Shown here in pieces: positions 1 to 9,042 of a stretch of DNA of 16,655 nucleotides. The stretch lies in contig NW_003133365.1 of the NCBI RefSeq assembly GCF_000003605.2, positions 1 through 16,655 on the forward strand, given 5' to 3'. Position 1 is the first letter of the stretch. Each line of letters starts with the position of its first letter. Position numbers and translations under genes: made by a program. Below the pieces are notes generated by a model. It was not told the DNA's origin, did not search any database, and saw only the letters and a list, made by a program, of their open reading frames with translations. The DNA is from Saccoglossus kowalevskii. Taxonomy: Eukaryota; Hemichordata; Enteropneusta; Harrimaniidae.

Positions 1-347
1 GATAATATAAGTTCCCCATCTATGTTGCGTAATTTCGAAGATGTGGCTATCATAGAGTCTTCTACTTTCTGAATACGTTCGTTATGTTCTAACAAGGATT
101 GTTCCATATTATTTACCTTTGTCGATAAAGGCATTAACATACCAATAATAAAATTCAGCTTCTCGTCTAATGACATCGTGTTAAGGTTTACTGCTTGCAT
201 CTCCTTCGCCTCTCCGTCTTCGGGTAAACTCAGTGTGACGCCATCTTGACACGTGTTTCCATCGTTTGAAATTTCACAGTCAGGAGGTTTCGGCAAATCT
301 GTGGCTTCCCTAAGAAGAGCTGCTCTAGTTTTTACACCTGTATCCAT
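1..347 (-). CDS. 5' part of a coiled-coil ORF, probably LINE ORF1-like, cut by the window edge
   Basis: Reading the minus strand from the ATG at 347-345, 115 codons are open without a stop until the sequence runs out, so this is the N-terminal part of a longer protein. The first 60 residues are polar and acidic (it begins MDTGVKTRAALL). Residues about 66-115 form a helical, heptad-like stretch rich in Leu, Met, Glu and Asn (for example LLEHNERIQKVEDSM), as expected of a coiled coil. Proteins of this design are common as ORF1 of non-LTR retrotransposons, where ORF1p trimerises on the element RNA. That assignment is inference, since the RNA-binding and C-terminal parts lie outside the window. 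It diverges from the retropepsin fragment whose open frame starts at 454. A host coiled-coil gene cannot be excluded. Confidence 0.5.
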   Translation of the reverse strand, partial: MDTGVKTRAALLREATDLPKPPDCEISNDGNTCQDGVTLSLPEDGEAKEMQAVNLNTMSLDEKLNFIIGMLMPLSTKVNNMEQSLLEHNERIQKVEDSMIATSSKLRNIDGELIL

Positions 348-453
348 ACTGTTACTATTTACTATTATTCTTATCACGTTCTGAGTATGAGGAGATCAGT
401 ATCAACAACGAAATGACAGCAACATTTACTGAGCGATGTTCAGTTAGCAGTGA

Positions 454-936
454 CCAGCGGCATGTCAAAGGTCAGGCCATGAGCTACCTGTTGTTCAAGG
501 CTTTATTGGTAGTACTGAGGTAGAGGTCCTTTGTGATAGTGGGTGTAGTTCGGTTGTAGTTGGTAGAAAGTTGGCAGAGGATAGTCAATTGCATGGGGAG
601 AGTGGTACCTGTTTGATGATGGATGGTACAAGTCGGAAAGCTCCAGTAGCTAGACTATATATAGATACACCCTTTTGTGTTGGTGAAGTCGAGGCACTGT
701 GTTTGAGGAACCCAGTGTATGATCTTATTATTGGTAATTTTAGTGGAGCTAGGAAGCCCAATGATTATTATTCTGATTGGAAGCTAGGTTTAGCTCATGA
801 TGAGATTAGTTCGCCCTCGTGTGGTGAAGATAGTACTCCTTCGAGTGGTGGGACTATATGCCCTCTGGTGGTGACAGTTGTTGTCAGCATCATTAATGCT
901 ATGTTTTTATCATATTACTTCAAACCCTGCAAATAG
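454..936 (+). pseudogene. Ty3/gypsy-type retropepsin fragment (gag-pol remnant)
   Basis: The frame is open from 454, just after a TGA at 451, to the TAA at 934-936, with no ATG at its head. It is therefore an internal piece of a polyprotein, not a complete gene. Codons 28-30 read Asp-Ser-Gly within LCDSGCSSVVVG, the catalytic loop of retroviral-type aspartic proteases. About 60 residues later comes GEVEALCLRNPVYDLIIGN, whose hydrophobic-hydrophobic-Gly ending matches the second conserved retropepsin element. The piece covers essentially one protease domain. The tail after GARKPND is unlike a protease, is serine-rich and ends in a hydrophobic stretch. The reverse transcriptase, RNase H and integrase that should follow in a Ty3/gypsy pol are absent. 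The family call comes from motif recognition. Exact boundaries with surrounding sequence are not known. Confidence 0.75.
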
Positions 937-1279
937 AAGAGTGCATGGAATCATTGGAAGAAACGGTGTGCATTGTCGCGTGATAACTGTCATGAAGGTG
1001 ATGAATAGGTCATACATGGAAGGGCAATTTAAATCTACCAGGTGTGCTTATGATTTACATAACAAAGGATGTCTACGATTTACTAACTTGCCTACGTGAG
1101 ACAGTTGCTAGCAAAACCACATTCTGATTTGCTCATGTGGAAACCCAGGTAGTGTCAATAAATCAGGCCATTTATGCCGATAAATTTGACAGAATCAGGA
1201 CAGGGTCCATCTTTTCCATTGCGTACCGTGTGTTGCTGCTGAAATATTGTGAGACAAGTGATACAGGCTTCAATCATCA

Positions 1280-1468
1280 TTATGTGAGACTTTTATGAAC
1301 TGCTTTGCAATCTCCATCCAGAATAACAGCGTTCTTCTGCAAGCAAGACTCCTGCATTTCTTCGTCGTTGTGTTGCAGAAGCAATTGACTGTCATCCATC
1401 TCTACATCCTGGAACTGTGAGTTATCACCAATGCACACTACCTTAGGCAATCCCCTATTTTCGTGAAT
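1280..1468 (-). CDS. short acidic open frame, possible exon or element remnant
   Basis: A stop-to-stop frame of 62 codons reads IHENRGLPKVVCIGDNSQ, then an acidic stretch (DVEMDDSQLL, NDEEMQESC), and ends VHKSLT before a TAA at 1282-1280. Composition is less AT-rich than the flanks and acidic residues cluster, which is unusual for a chance frame. An AG at the end of CTCACAG, followed by TTCCAGGATG, could be a splice acceptor but lacks a good pyrimidine tract. I recognise no family. It could be a C-terminal exon or a transposon fragment related to the retroelement debris to its left. Confidence 0.25.
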   Translation of the reverse strand: MHENRGLPKVVCIGDNSQFQDVEMDDSQLLLQHNDEEMQESCLQKNAVILDGDCKAVHKSLT

Positions 1469-3471
1469 TTATTCATTGTATTTTTCTGTGCTTTGCTTCT
1501 TGCAATTATTTTGAGAGGTATTAAAACTAGGAGCTATAACTTGATATTTTGGTGTATGTGTATTTCATTTTCAGTACTACTGTCTTGTCTACCCCATTCT
1601 AGCAGTGAAAGAACCTCCTTTTCAGTGTGAGTTCTGGGGGTGCCCGATCAATAGTAATAAGCTGGCCTTACACTGTGACAACAACTGATAATTTAATTTT
1701 GAACCACATACCACCTAGACGTATTATAGAATGCCCATGTTATCATTTTATTCCTCAAACCATAGATTGCACGATCATTTTATATTACAATACAATACAA
1801 TACAATACAATAGAATAAAATGTTTAATCATAGTAATTTTCATTATTATCATATTACCATTTCAGCACATTTTCATGAAGTCGAACTTATTATTCGTTAC
1901 CTGTGACCAATGTTAAATTATTGTTTCGTTCTAAGACACTCGATACTGGTGACCCATAGTGTATTGTAAGCAAAAAACTGTCATGGCAACTAGTAATAAC
2001 AACGTATACTATTGTATTATATACCTAACTTCCTGTAATTAAATTATTGTCTAAAATGTCTTTTGTTAAAAGAAGCCTGAATGCCGCCCTCTAAAGACAC
2101 AATTTGGAAAATTTTACGTGGGTCACAAAACAGCATTGCCAGTATAAAAAAAAATTACTGTTTATGCCAGTCCGTAAAGATTCATGGTTCGTTTTCGAGC
2201 TTAAACGAAGTACACTATTGTCAGTTTTGTGTAAAACGTAGCAGAAATGCGTCAAAATAAACTTATTGCAGTTCAGCCCACACAACACGGTTATGAGAAA
2301 TAAATAAAAAATGTTTGAAGGATACTCAGCGAAAAAGAAAACCAGTTTAGTGTAGACACTTGGATATCCTAATGCACCCATACATAATAACTTTTTGCCG
2401 TATTCTTGTATTTAACCCGAACATTGTTAAAGTTCAATATATAGTGAAGGTTCAGCTTTGAATGAATTTGAATTACACCTCTCTTATGAAAAGTAATCAC
2501 TCGTTCCTTTTTATACACCGAGAACAAATTATATTTATTCGGGTGTGTAAAGCACTATCAAATTTACATGACACGCCCTTAGTCTCATTGACTAAATCTA
2601 ATCTAAGGGAATAAACGAACTTTTCGTTGCGTTTTTAGTTTGTATTTGCTCGACGTTATAACCACCAAATGTGCTATTGTATTATTCGAGGTTTAACTAA
2701 ACATAACATGTGTTTTCGAAGCCTAGAAAAAAATCAAAATGTTTCAAAGAGTGTTGCACTGAAGCAAAAAAGTCGATAGGGGCAATACGCGTACGTTTGG
2801 TCTGTCCATTTCTTCTTGCTGTATTAGTGTAAACTAAAATATATACTCCTGAGCCCTGCCTATGTAATTTGATAACGGGATTAGAAATCGTATTGCTGAT
2901 TCAAGTATGCTGAAGTATTATTAATTTTACATATACTCACACACTACGAACATAAATTACGAGTCTGCTATCATTTGCAATACAATTTATTCCCGAATCT
3001 ACCCGAAGCATGAAATATCGAAACCGCACTCCCACTTTGTTTATGTTGAACATCTCCATTGATTATTAAGATTACAATGAAAAACAATAAAACCAGTCGC
3101 ACACAGCTCTCTTTGAATGAAATATAACATTACACAGTATATAAGAGACTACAATTGTAGCTATATTTATAGTCATACGCGACTGTCGATAAAAGTCAAC
3201 CATTTAAAAGCCCACAAAAATATCGTATTACCAAGAAAATAATCCATAGTCCATTAGTCGCTTAAACTGTCTATTATTGGATCGGATAATAGATCATTGT
3301 GATTTCTCCAAGTCATCCAGCTTTCTTTTATCGTTACAACTATTGATAGAATGATAAATATGAATTACAAAATAGTGTATGAATGATATATTAATACATG
3401 TGGACATCAACAACCATGGCGTTATTCACGACTAATATATTGGGATTGTATGTTCCACAGCTGCCCACACT
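1469..3471. other. AT-rich non-coding stretch
   Basis: No frame here has codon structure or motifs I can support. The 96-codon minus-strand frame at 2091-2381 has no recognisable motif and reads like chance hydrophobic sequence. A TACAA pentamer repeat at 1786-1810 is the only clear structured element. The stretch may be downstream intron or intergenic DNA of the minus-strand VWD gene. Confidence 0.5.
1786..1810. repeat. TACAA microsatellite, five perfect units
   Basis: The pentamer TACAA is repeated five times without error, followed by imperfect TAGAATAAAA. It is a simple-sequence repeat, likely to vary in length between individuals. Confidence 0.9.
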
Positions 3472-4096
3472 TTAGAGACTAGCCAAGCCAAGCTGGAGTG
3501 TTAGGAATTGGAGAACTAACACAATTGTTTCTAAACTATTGACAATGATCAGGTTGGGTGTTCGAATACTCAAGGCGCACAAACAGTTACAACATTGCGG
3601 ATTCAATTGGAGGTGCAGTGAAAATAAACGTACACATGTCACGTTATTATCATCACACACAATATATGTATTACATTAATGAGCAATTAAAGACACATAC
3701 TAGTCCATTTCATTAGTCATATTAATTTTTGCATATATTTTGCATATGTAATACGTTTTGTCGTGGCACACGCCGTTACGTATATCTTGCTACTATGCCT
3801 CCTGTATCGTTGTAAATTAACATTATTATTGATAGTAAACTGTCACCACCATAATGTTCCGAACACCAAAATATAAATGACGCCAGTTAGGCTGCTGACT
3901 CATTTACTATGCGCACTTGACGTTCAGTACGATTAGAACAAGTTATGTCAAACCAATCTCAACAGGAGACGTCAAACTAATAGTGGGGGACTCGGACACG
4001 TTTTCATCATATTACAATTATATAATATAATAAACTGACTAAAATATCCCACGAATGTCGGAACGAGTGAATAGTAGTCATTACCACGATCATTAC

Positions 4097-4389
4097 CTGT
4101 TTTCACATCTCCATGCGTTTCCAAACTCTTTGTCATCTGCAGTTTTTGTGCCGTTAGGAAAAACCATATCGGTGGACGAAAATCCATCTGCATTGCCAAA
4201 CATTCCACATATGTTACCGTGAAGTGGTGAATCCTGGTGCAAGTGGGCGTGGAGTGCGTGATGTGAAACTTCTATCCACCACAGATATTCGGTGTGATAC
4301 AATGTGAATTTGTTGTCTTTGGTGTATGTCATTAACTTCTTATCCTTTGACACGTGTGGGGTGCTCTTATCCACAACCTCGTCATTCCA
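4097..4389 (-). CDS. VWD gene exon 6: C-terminal half of the von Willebrand type D domain
   Basis: The acceptor is TTTATTGTAG before TGG (exon start 4389, phase 0). The donor is AACAG followed by GTAATG (exon end 4097, phase 2), giving 97 codons plus two bases. The peptide contains LHGNICGMFGNADG, then MVFPNGT and EFGNAWRCEN. This is the end of a VWD domain, whose family signature is a CG..GN core, a PNG loop and a closing FGN-W-C. The usual CGLCGN is CGMFGN here, so the second cysteine of the CxxC pair known from von Willebrand factor and mucins is absent. Because the exon ends on a donor in mid-codon, at least one more exon lies at lower coordinates. The domain is extracellular, given the signal-peptide exon proposed upstream. 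Confidence 0.85.
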
Positions 4390-4516
4390 CTACAATAAAT
4401 TAAATTATGTCAATCGCAAAATGTACGGCAAAGCCGCCACTGAAACTTTGCAGCCGGGGTCGCTGTGGCGCGTTTTACGCTGCGAGCATTTCTACGCGTG
4501 TCACGCCGATGCTCAC

Positions 4517-4552
4517 CGAAAACGTGACTTGTAGCATGGATACCGCGCCATA
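4517..4552 (-). CDS. VWD gene exon 5: 36 bp micro-exon inside the VWD domain
   Basis: A pyrimidine-containing acceptor (TATTCATTTGCAG) precedes 12 codons reading YGAVSMLQVTFS, and a strong donor (TCG followed by GTGAGC) ends it. Both borders are phase 0, matching exons 4 and 6. Joined to exon 6 it continues as S-WNDEVVDKSTP, an alternating hydrophobic pattern suited to beta strands in the middle of a VWD fold. The assignment rests on splice signals and phase, not homology, because the piece is so short. The surrounding introns are locally rich in CpG. Confidence 0.6.
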
Positions 4553-4734
4553 CTGCAAATGAATACAGGCATTGTTGATTACTTTACTTGTCAAGCAATA
4601 ATTATTTGTTTTTGGAAATCATGTGAAGTATGTATCAATTTATTATTTTTGTCGCAAATGAAATCATGCCCAATCACATGCGCGTTTATAGTTGGGTCTT
4701 GATGCCTGTTAAAATACACATCAATATACTTTAC

Positions 4735-4809
4735 ACGCAAATGCTCGCCGAAATTGTTTTCAGCGAAAGCCACGATACTTGTTTTGTGTTCTCCCCATCT
4801 TCGCATCCA
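4735..4809 (-). CDS. VWD gene exon 4: 25-codon exon in the middle of the VWD domain
   Basis: The exon begins after GAACAG at TGG (4809) and ends at CGT before GTAAAGT (4735), both phase 0. It encodes WMRRWGEHKTSIV followed by AFAENNFGEHLR. Its length and phases allow clean joining of exon 3 (ending KTVL) to exon 5. The open frame runs on past the donor for about 45 further codons to a stop at 4591-4593, so the 3' border is a judgement based on the good GTAAAGT donor. The acceptor has only a modest pyrimidine tract. A stronger-looking acceptor further upstream (CTCCCCCAG, about 4861) would place a stop in this frame. Confidence 0.6.
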
Positions 4810-4962
4810 CTGTTCTAAATAGCATGGTTAAATTTGTTAAAGGAACAGTATGGGGTGCTGGGGGAGAATAGAATACTAATAGTGTCATAACAAGTCTGGT
4901 GTTTCTCGCGCTCTCGACGAGATTTCAGGTCTATCATATTCGTAGTGATGAATGTCATTTAC

Positions 4963-5213
4963 CAGAACAGTCTTTGGCGATAACAGTAATTCGTCATTAT
5001 CCGTTTTCACACGTACACCGATCACGAACCGAGTACCTTTCACGTCTTCTTCTGGCCCACTGTTTATGGCGCATATTTCGAATGTAGGCTTGCCGACTTT
5101 ACACGCGTCCTTTGACACAACATACCCACATGGGCCCTGGTAAGTAAAAGCTTTTTTATCAAATGTGTAATAATGTGGATCACCTGTCTCAGACGCTGTC
5201 TCACAAGGACAAG
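4963..5213 (-). CDS. VWD gene exon 3: N-terminal half of the von Willebrand type D domain
   Basis: The acceptor TTATTTCCAG puts the exon start at 5213 in phase 1. Joined to the last G of exon 2 it reads A-CPCETASETGDPHYYTFD. GDPHYxTFD is the hallmark opening of VWD domains, and the next residues (AFTYQGPCGYVVSKDAC) continue the family pattern (F-GxCxYxLxxxC). Further on is FEICAINSG, then a strand-like stretch ending LLLSPKTVL. The donor chosen is CTG followed by GTAAATGA (end 4963, phase 0). The frame stays open beyond it (VNDIHHYEYDRPE...) to a TGA at 4885-4887, so a retained intron would truncate the domain. VWD domains occur in secreted or extracellular-matrix proteins (mucins, zonadhesin, vitellogenin-type yolk proteins, BMP-binding regulators). 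I cannot assign one of these, so no symbol is given. Confidence 0.88.
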
Positions 5214-6384
5214 CTGGAAATAAAATTAAACACAAAATGTAAATATAACATTGCAGCATGATATGTGTTATGTTAGTCCTTCACTGCAAATAAAAACTGA
5301 GATTTATCAAACACTGCTAAAAATATTTCGTTTTTTGCTGTCTTTCAATGTTTCATTCTGAATTTATCAGAAAAAAAGTTGAATAATCTGTTTTATTTAA
5401 TGTATTGTATTATTCAAATTAGTCTATTTCCACGTGGCCGAATGACCAAGTGAATCTTGTTGCGAGCGAGAATTACGTGACAGGGGAAATTAAGACACTA
5501 TTTAAGGGGAATAGCAAGTCGCGTACTGCATTGTTTAAATACGGGTATGTGGGGCACGACTTTTTGGTAAAAATCACCTGGTAACAACAGTCCTTAAAAA
5601 CCCACCACTTAAATTGTTTTTGCAGCAGTAATAAACACGTGATTGTCTCGTATCACACTTTATAACAACACAGCGTAATTGTGACTTTTTGATTCCAAAA
5701 AAAGGTCAAAACTGAACCACTCGACCATTGCTTTTAAAAGTAATTTAAGGACCCCCTTGGGTGTATCGTATATCCAGTTTGTAAGGTTGTACTAGTCACC
5801 CACGGGCGATGCTCTGTCGCTTTCAACGAAAGCTAGTGTACGTCAAAACACTATTTCGTGGCACCGAATCATACAATTGAGGTAGAATCCTAACTCATAT
5901 AAAGTTTGTCATAAATCACATAACAGTGTTCATTGGTCTATTATGTAAAAACATGAAACTATTCTCTCATGGCACCATGAAATAGCATTCTTTTGTATGT
6001 TACAGTGACGTATTTTGCCAATATTTTTTTAAAAATCGTTATTTTTAGAACAAAACAATTAAAGAAAAAATGCGTTTTTGGACATTTTTTAAAACCCAGT
6101 TTTTTACATAATTTTGCACAGCAATAAATTTTCATTATTAACAATATGAATTATTTTCAGCCTATGTCACCTTGTTACAATTTGAGATATGGCATAATAA
6201 ATCCTATGCTAAAGGCGTTATAATACTGTCAAAATGGTCACTATCCACTAAAATACCACCATAATTTTCTCGAAAATTAAACTGTGACCCCAACATATTT
6301 TATACAATATTCAAATTTGTTGGAAAATGAATAAATTCTGGGTATTTGCATTCATAAGTAGGCTTCTAACTTAAAGACATATAC

Positions 6385-6651
6385 CTGTTGTCACAGTAGA
6401 GTTCACCCATTCTGTCGTATCGCCTTCGAAAATGTCCACTGCAGCTTTGACAGTCTGGCAAGGAGTAAATGGTCCCAATACAATGTAGAACAAGTGCAGA
6501 GGGTAGAACACCCCCGTCAGTTCCTGAACTGGATTTCCGTCAGTTTCGAGATAAACTTTGAATGTTGCGGCGCTTGTAAACAAGGATAGTTCATCAAATC
6601 CCATGTATACTATATATGTACATTGGATGGCCCAAATGTGTTTAAAACCCA
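6385..6651 (-). CDS. VWD gene exon 2: unfamiliar 89-residue module preceding the VWD domain
   Basis: The acceptor is TTATTCACAG (exon start 6651, phase 1) and the donor is ACAACAG followed by GTATAT (end 6385, phase 1). The exon is 267 bp and symmetrical 1-1, the arrangement typical of shuffled extracellular modules. Its phase joins exactly to exon 3. The peptide begins GFKHIWAIQCTYIVYMG, has FKVYLETDGNPVQELTGVF and a second cysteine in LGPFTPCQTVKAAVDIF, and ends STVTTG. Alternating hydrophobic residues and only two cysteines suggest a beta-sandwich with one disulphide. NST is a possible N-glycosylation site. I recognise no named domain. The preceding exon must end in phase 1, which exon 1 does not, so an exon between 6652 and 10280 is missing from this model. 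Confidence 0.75.
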
Positions 6652-7260
6652 CTGTGAATAATCAGAATTATATTAGCTAACATATAAACATGAAACACAA
6701 CACTCGCCACATTTCTCGTATGAGGATTTGGCAACACATGCCATATGATAAATATTATGTTGATCAGTTAGAGCGCTCATCAGAAACAAGTGCAAAACAT
6801 TTTGTCAAGATGTCAGCAAAACCACGTGACTAATCACATTTTTTAGTTGATACGAGTAAGTTATCGGAACGTAAAAAGAGCAACATATGCTGCTGAAAAT
6901 ACGAACTTGAAATTAAAAAAATATATATAAAGAAATGTGAAATCGCAGTGACTTATATTTTAGGAAATAAATATAGTATTCTTTATTATTACTTCACCAG
7001 AATTAGAATTAAACCTTTAATAAGGAGTATATTTAAAGGATTTATCAATATGATGACTTTTCATATAATTGATAGTTTGATATGGTTTGAAACAATTCGT
7101 TCATGCAAATAATTAGTATGAATTTTATTTCCACAAAATGTGGATCCATCCATGATAAGAAATAAATGTCCTATTTTGCGATTATTTTTGCCAGAAATTC
7201 AAAATGGCAGTCATACCACGTAACTAATCATGGAGAAGAAAAGGAAGACACAAGGGACCA

Positions 7261-7452
7261 CCGAGAGCTCGTCGAGACTAGTTTTTGCCCCATAAATAGT
7301 GTATCGTTATCTCTTGCTATCGCATCCACTATTTCAAATGCAATGAACACAAAAATCATGAAAACAATAGACGCGATGTTGTGAGTGAATGGGTAACTGT
7401 TTGAGGGCCAACAGCAAGTCTAATTACTCTCTCGCTCTAGACGAGTTCTCGG
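7261..7452. repeat. short inverted repeat in a locally GC-richer patch
   Basis: CCGAGAGCTCGTCGAGA at 7261-7277 is matched in reverse orientation by 7436-7452, whose complement reads CCGAGAACTCGTCTAGA, 15 of 17 identical. The arms bound about 190 bp that is visibly less AT-rich than the surrounding intron. This could be a short non-autonomous element. I see no clear target-site duplication. Confidence 0.4.
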
Positions 7453-8888
7453 CTGTCTCAATCGTGGGGAAATCCCGATGGCCAATTGCACAAAAGGTCT
7501 ATTATATTCAGATTACAATCATCACTTTGCCTTTCCACCAATTGTCGCTCCTCTTGCGCGTTGAACTGAAATTGAATGAACAAAAAATATTTTCTTGTAT
7601 TACTATGAAATAAATATACACACAGACATTACAAATATAAAAACTAGGCTGGAGGTCTAGCAAATCTCAAAATAAAAATATATAATTTACTAAAATTAAA
7701 CGACTTACAGATATCAAAATGTGTCATATACAGTAATGTATATACATAAGAGATTGATGAAACTTTCGTTTGTTATATTCCAGTTTGTAATAACGTGTGG
7801 GAATTCGTTTTTTCAGATTATGGAGGAATGTTCAGGACGTAATTCACCTCATTATTGTGTTTGGCTGCAGACCCTTGAACGCCATATTTTTTATTAAATT
7901 TGTTTATTGTTAAAAAAAGTCGCCTTTAGAGCTCAAACAGTTAACTAGTCACAATAACTAATTTACTACCACAGACTGAACCACAGATATTTAAATACTT
8001 TGATTGTGTGACGTCGAAAGCATAGCGTCTTTTTATTTTGACAACCAGTTTCCATATCGTACTCACGAATCACGAAATGCTTAATTTTAAATACACAAGA
8101 GACACGAAATACGTTGTATTTTTTGAAGTATTCATACATAACCCGGGGTAACAAAGCAAAATGTTTGTTTCTCGATGAATTGTAACGGGATAACGGTATA
8201 CGCGTCCGATTAAATAAACTAAAATCCTGCAAACTCTTTTTTAAATCAAGTAATCGGTCGACTATACAATTGAAGGACAATTTGGTAACTCAAAACTGGC
8301 ATGTGTTCTTAGCTACCCATGATCGTTGAGCCAATGATAAAATGAAATCTTGCGACTCATACACAAGCTACAAAGCCTGGACACAACTTTTATCTAGCTT
8401 AATATAGGTAATAAATTTCCGATACACAGTAAACTTACTGACAGGATATTGCCAAATAACTAAGGTGTTTTTTGTGTGAAACAGTCTATAATACGTTTGT
8501 CACAATATATTTTGATGCCAGTGAGTTCACTGAGGTCATCTTTGTGACAACATGTATTTCTGTTTCAATAATTCATGTACTATAGTAATAGACAAGTTAT
8601 TATGCAAATACTTATTATCAATAATAATGCTTTAATGTATAGCATGGATTGTACCATTTTCGACGGGGTTTCCAGGTTAAAAGTGTGCTGTGAACTCAAG
8701 GCAGCGAAACGCGATCTTGAATTGCACTAAGCTAGTGGCCCTGCCTTTTAAGTGGATGCTTATATAAGTAATATTACGTTGGACAGAGCACACGGACACT
8801 TTAGCAGTTGCTCATCCCCACAACCTGAGTAGAATCGTCCATTTTATTGTATTCTACACAGCACAAAGAAAGTTAGAGACACCTGGCA

Positions 8889-8902
8889 AAATCACGTGAT
8901 TT
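8889..8902. promoter_or_regulatory. 14 bp perfect palindrome centred on an E-box
   Basis: AAATCACGTGATTT is self-complementary over its full length and centred on CACGTG, the binding core of bHLH and bHLH-Zip transcription factors. Its position is inside the proposed long intron. Regulatory function is inference. CACGTG also occurs at about 5432, 6823 and 12525. Confidence 0.3.
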
Positions 8903-8963
8903 GGACTACACTCGACCCCGTGTAAAGCAGTTTAGCTTCTAGCAGTATTTGGTAGTCAACACA

Positions 8964-9042
8964 TCAAACCATTAATCAAAACGTCTAAGAAATGTTATTG
9001 CACATCTGCCAGTTTCAACGTCAAACCATTATTCAAGACGTC
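8964..9042. repeat. two direct copies of a 22 bp motif, 57 bp apart
   Basis: TCAAACCATTAATCAAAACG followed by TC at 8964-8985 recurs at 9021-9042 with two substitutions. Each copy ends in ACGTC, the latter resembling a CRE half-site. It is probably a decayed tandem duplication of about 57 bp. Confidence 0.5.

Noticed and set aside
2091-2381. 96-codon minus-strand frame
   Set aside because: It is hydrophobic and Asn/Lys-rich, has no motif, no splice or promoter signals, and composition equal to surrounding AT-rich DNA.
3541-3580. tRNA-like T-arm (GTTCGAAT) on the plus strand
   Set aside because: The base after the loop is A instead of the required C, the five-pair stem does not form, and no D or anticodon arm precedes it.
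4304-4534. Plus-strand frame opposite the VWD exons
   Set aside because: It is antisense to exon 6, exon 5 and their intron. The minus strand carries the domain motifs and splice signals.
4805-4861. Alternative exon 4 start at the CTCCCCCAG acceptor
   Set aside because: The pyrimidine tract is better, but the frame leading into RRWGEHKT hits a TAG, and the other open frame does not join exon 5 in phase.
6700-6745. Cys-rich minus-strand segment (ACVAKSSYEKCGECC) as the missing exon
   Set aside because: No acceptor of the needed phase and no usable donor before the in-frame stop.
7501-7613. CRISPR arrays, bacterial operons or ribosomal RNA anywhere in the window
   Set aside because: No regularly spaced direct repeats with unique spacers, no Shine-Dalgarno-led gene rows and no rRNA-like sequence were seen.
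7966-8280. 104-codon minus-strand frame inside the long intron
   Set aside because: It has an ATG and decent length but no recognisable domain, signal peptide or membrane pattern. No splice borders fit the VWD gene. Kept as probable chance.
8761-8820. Plus-strand promoter with TATATAAG and a downstream TCA initiator
   Set aside because: No coding exon or transcript evidence follows on the plus strand. TATA-like strings are common at this base composition.
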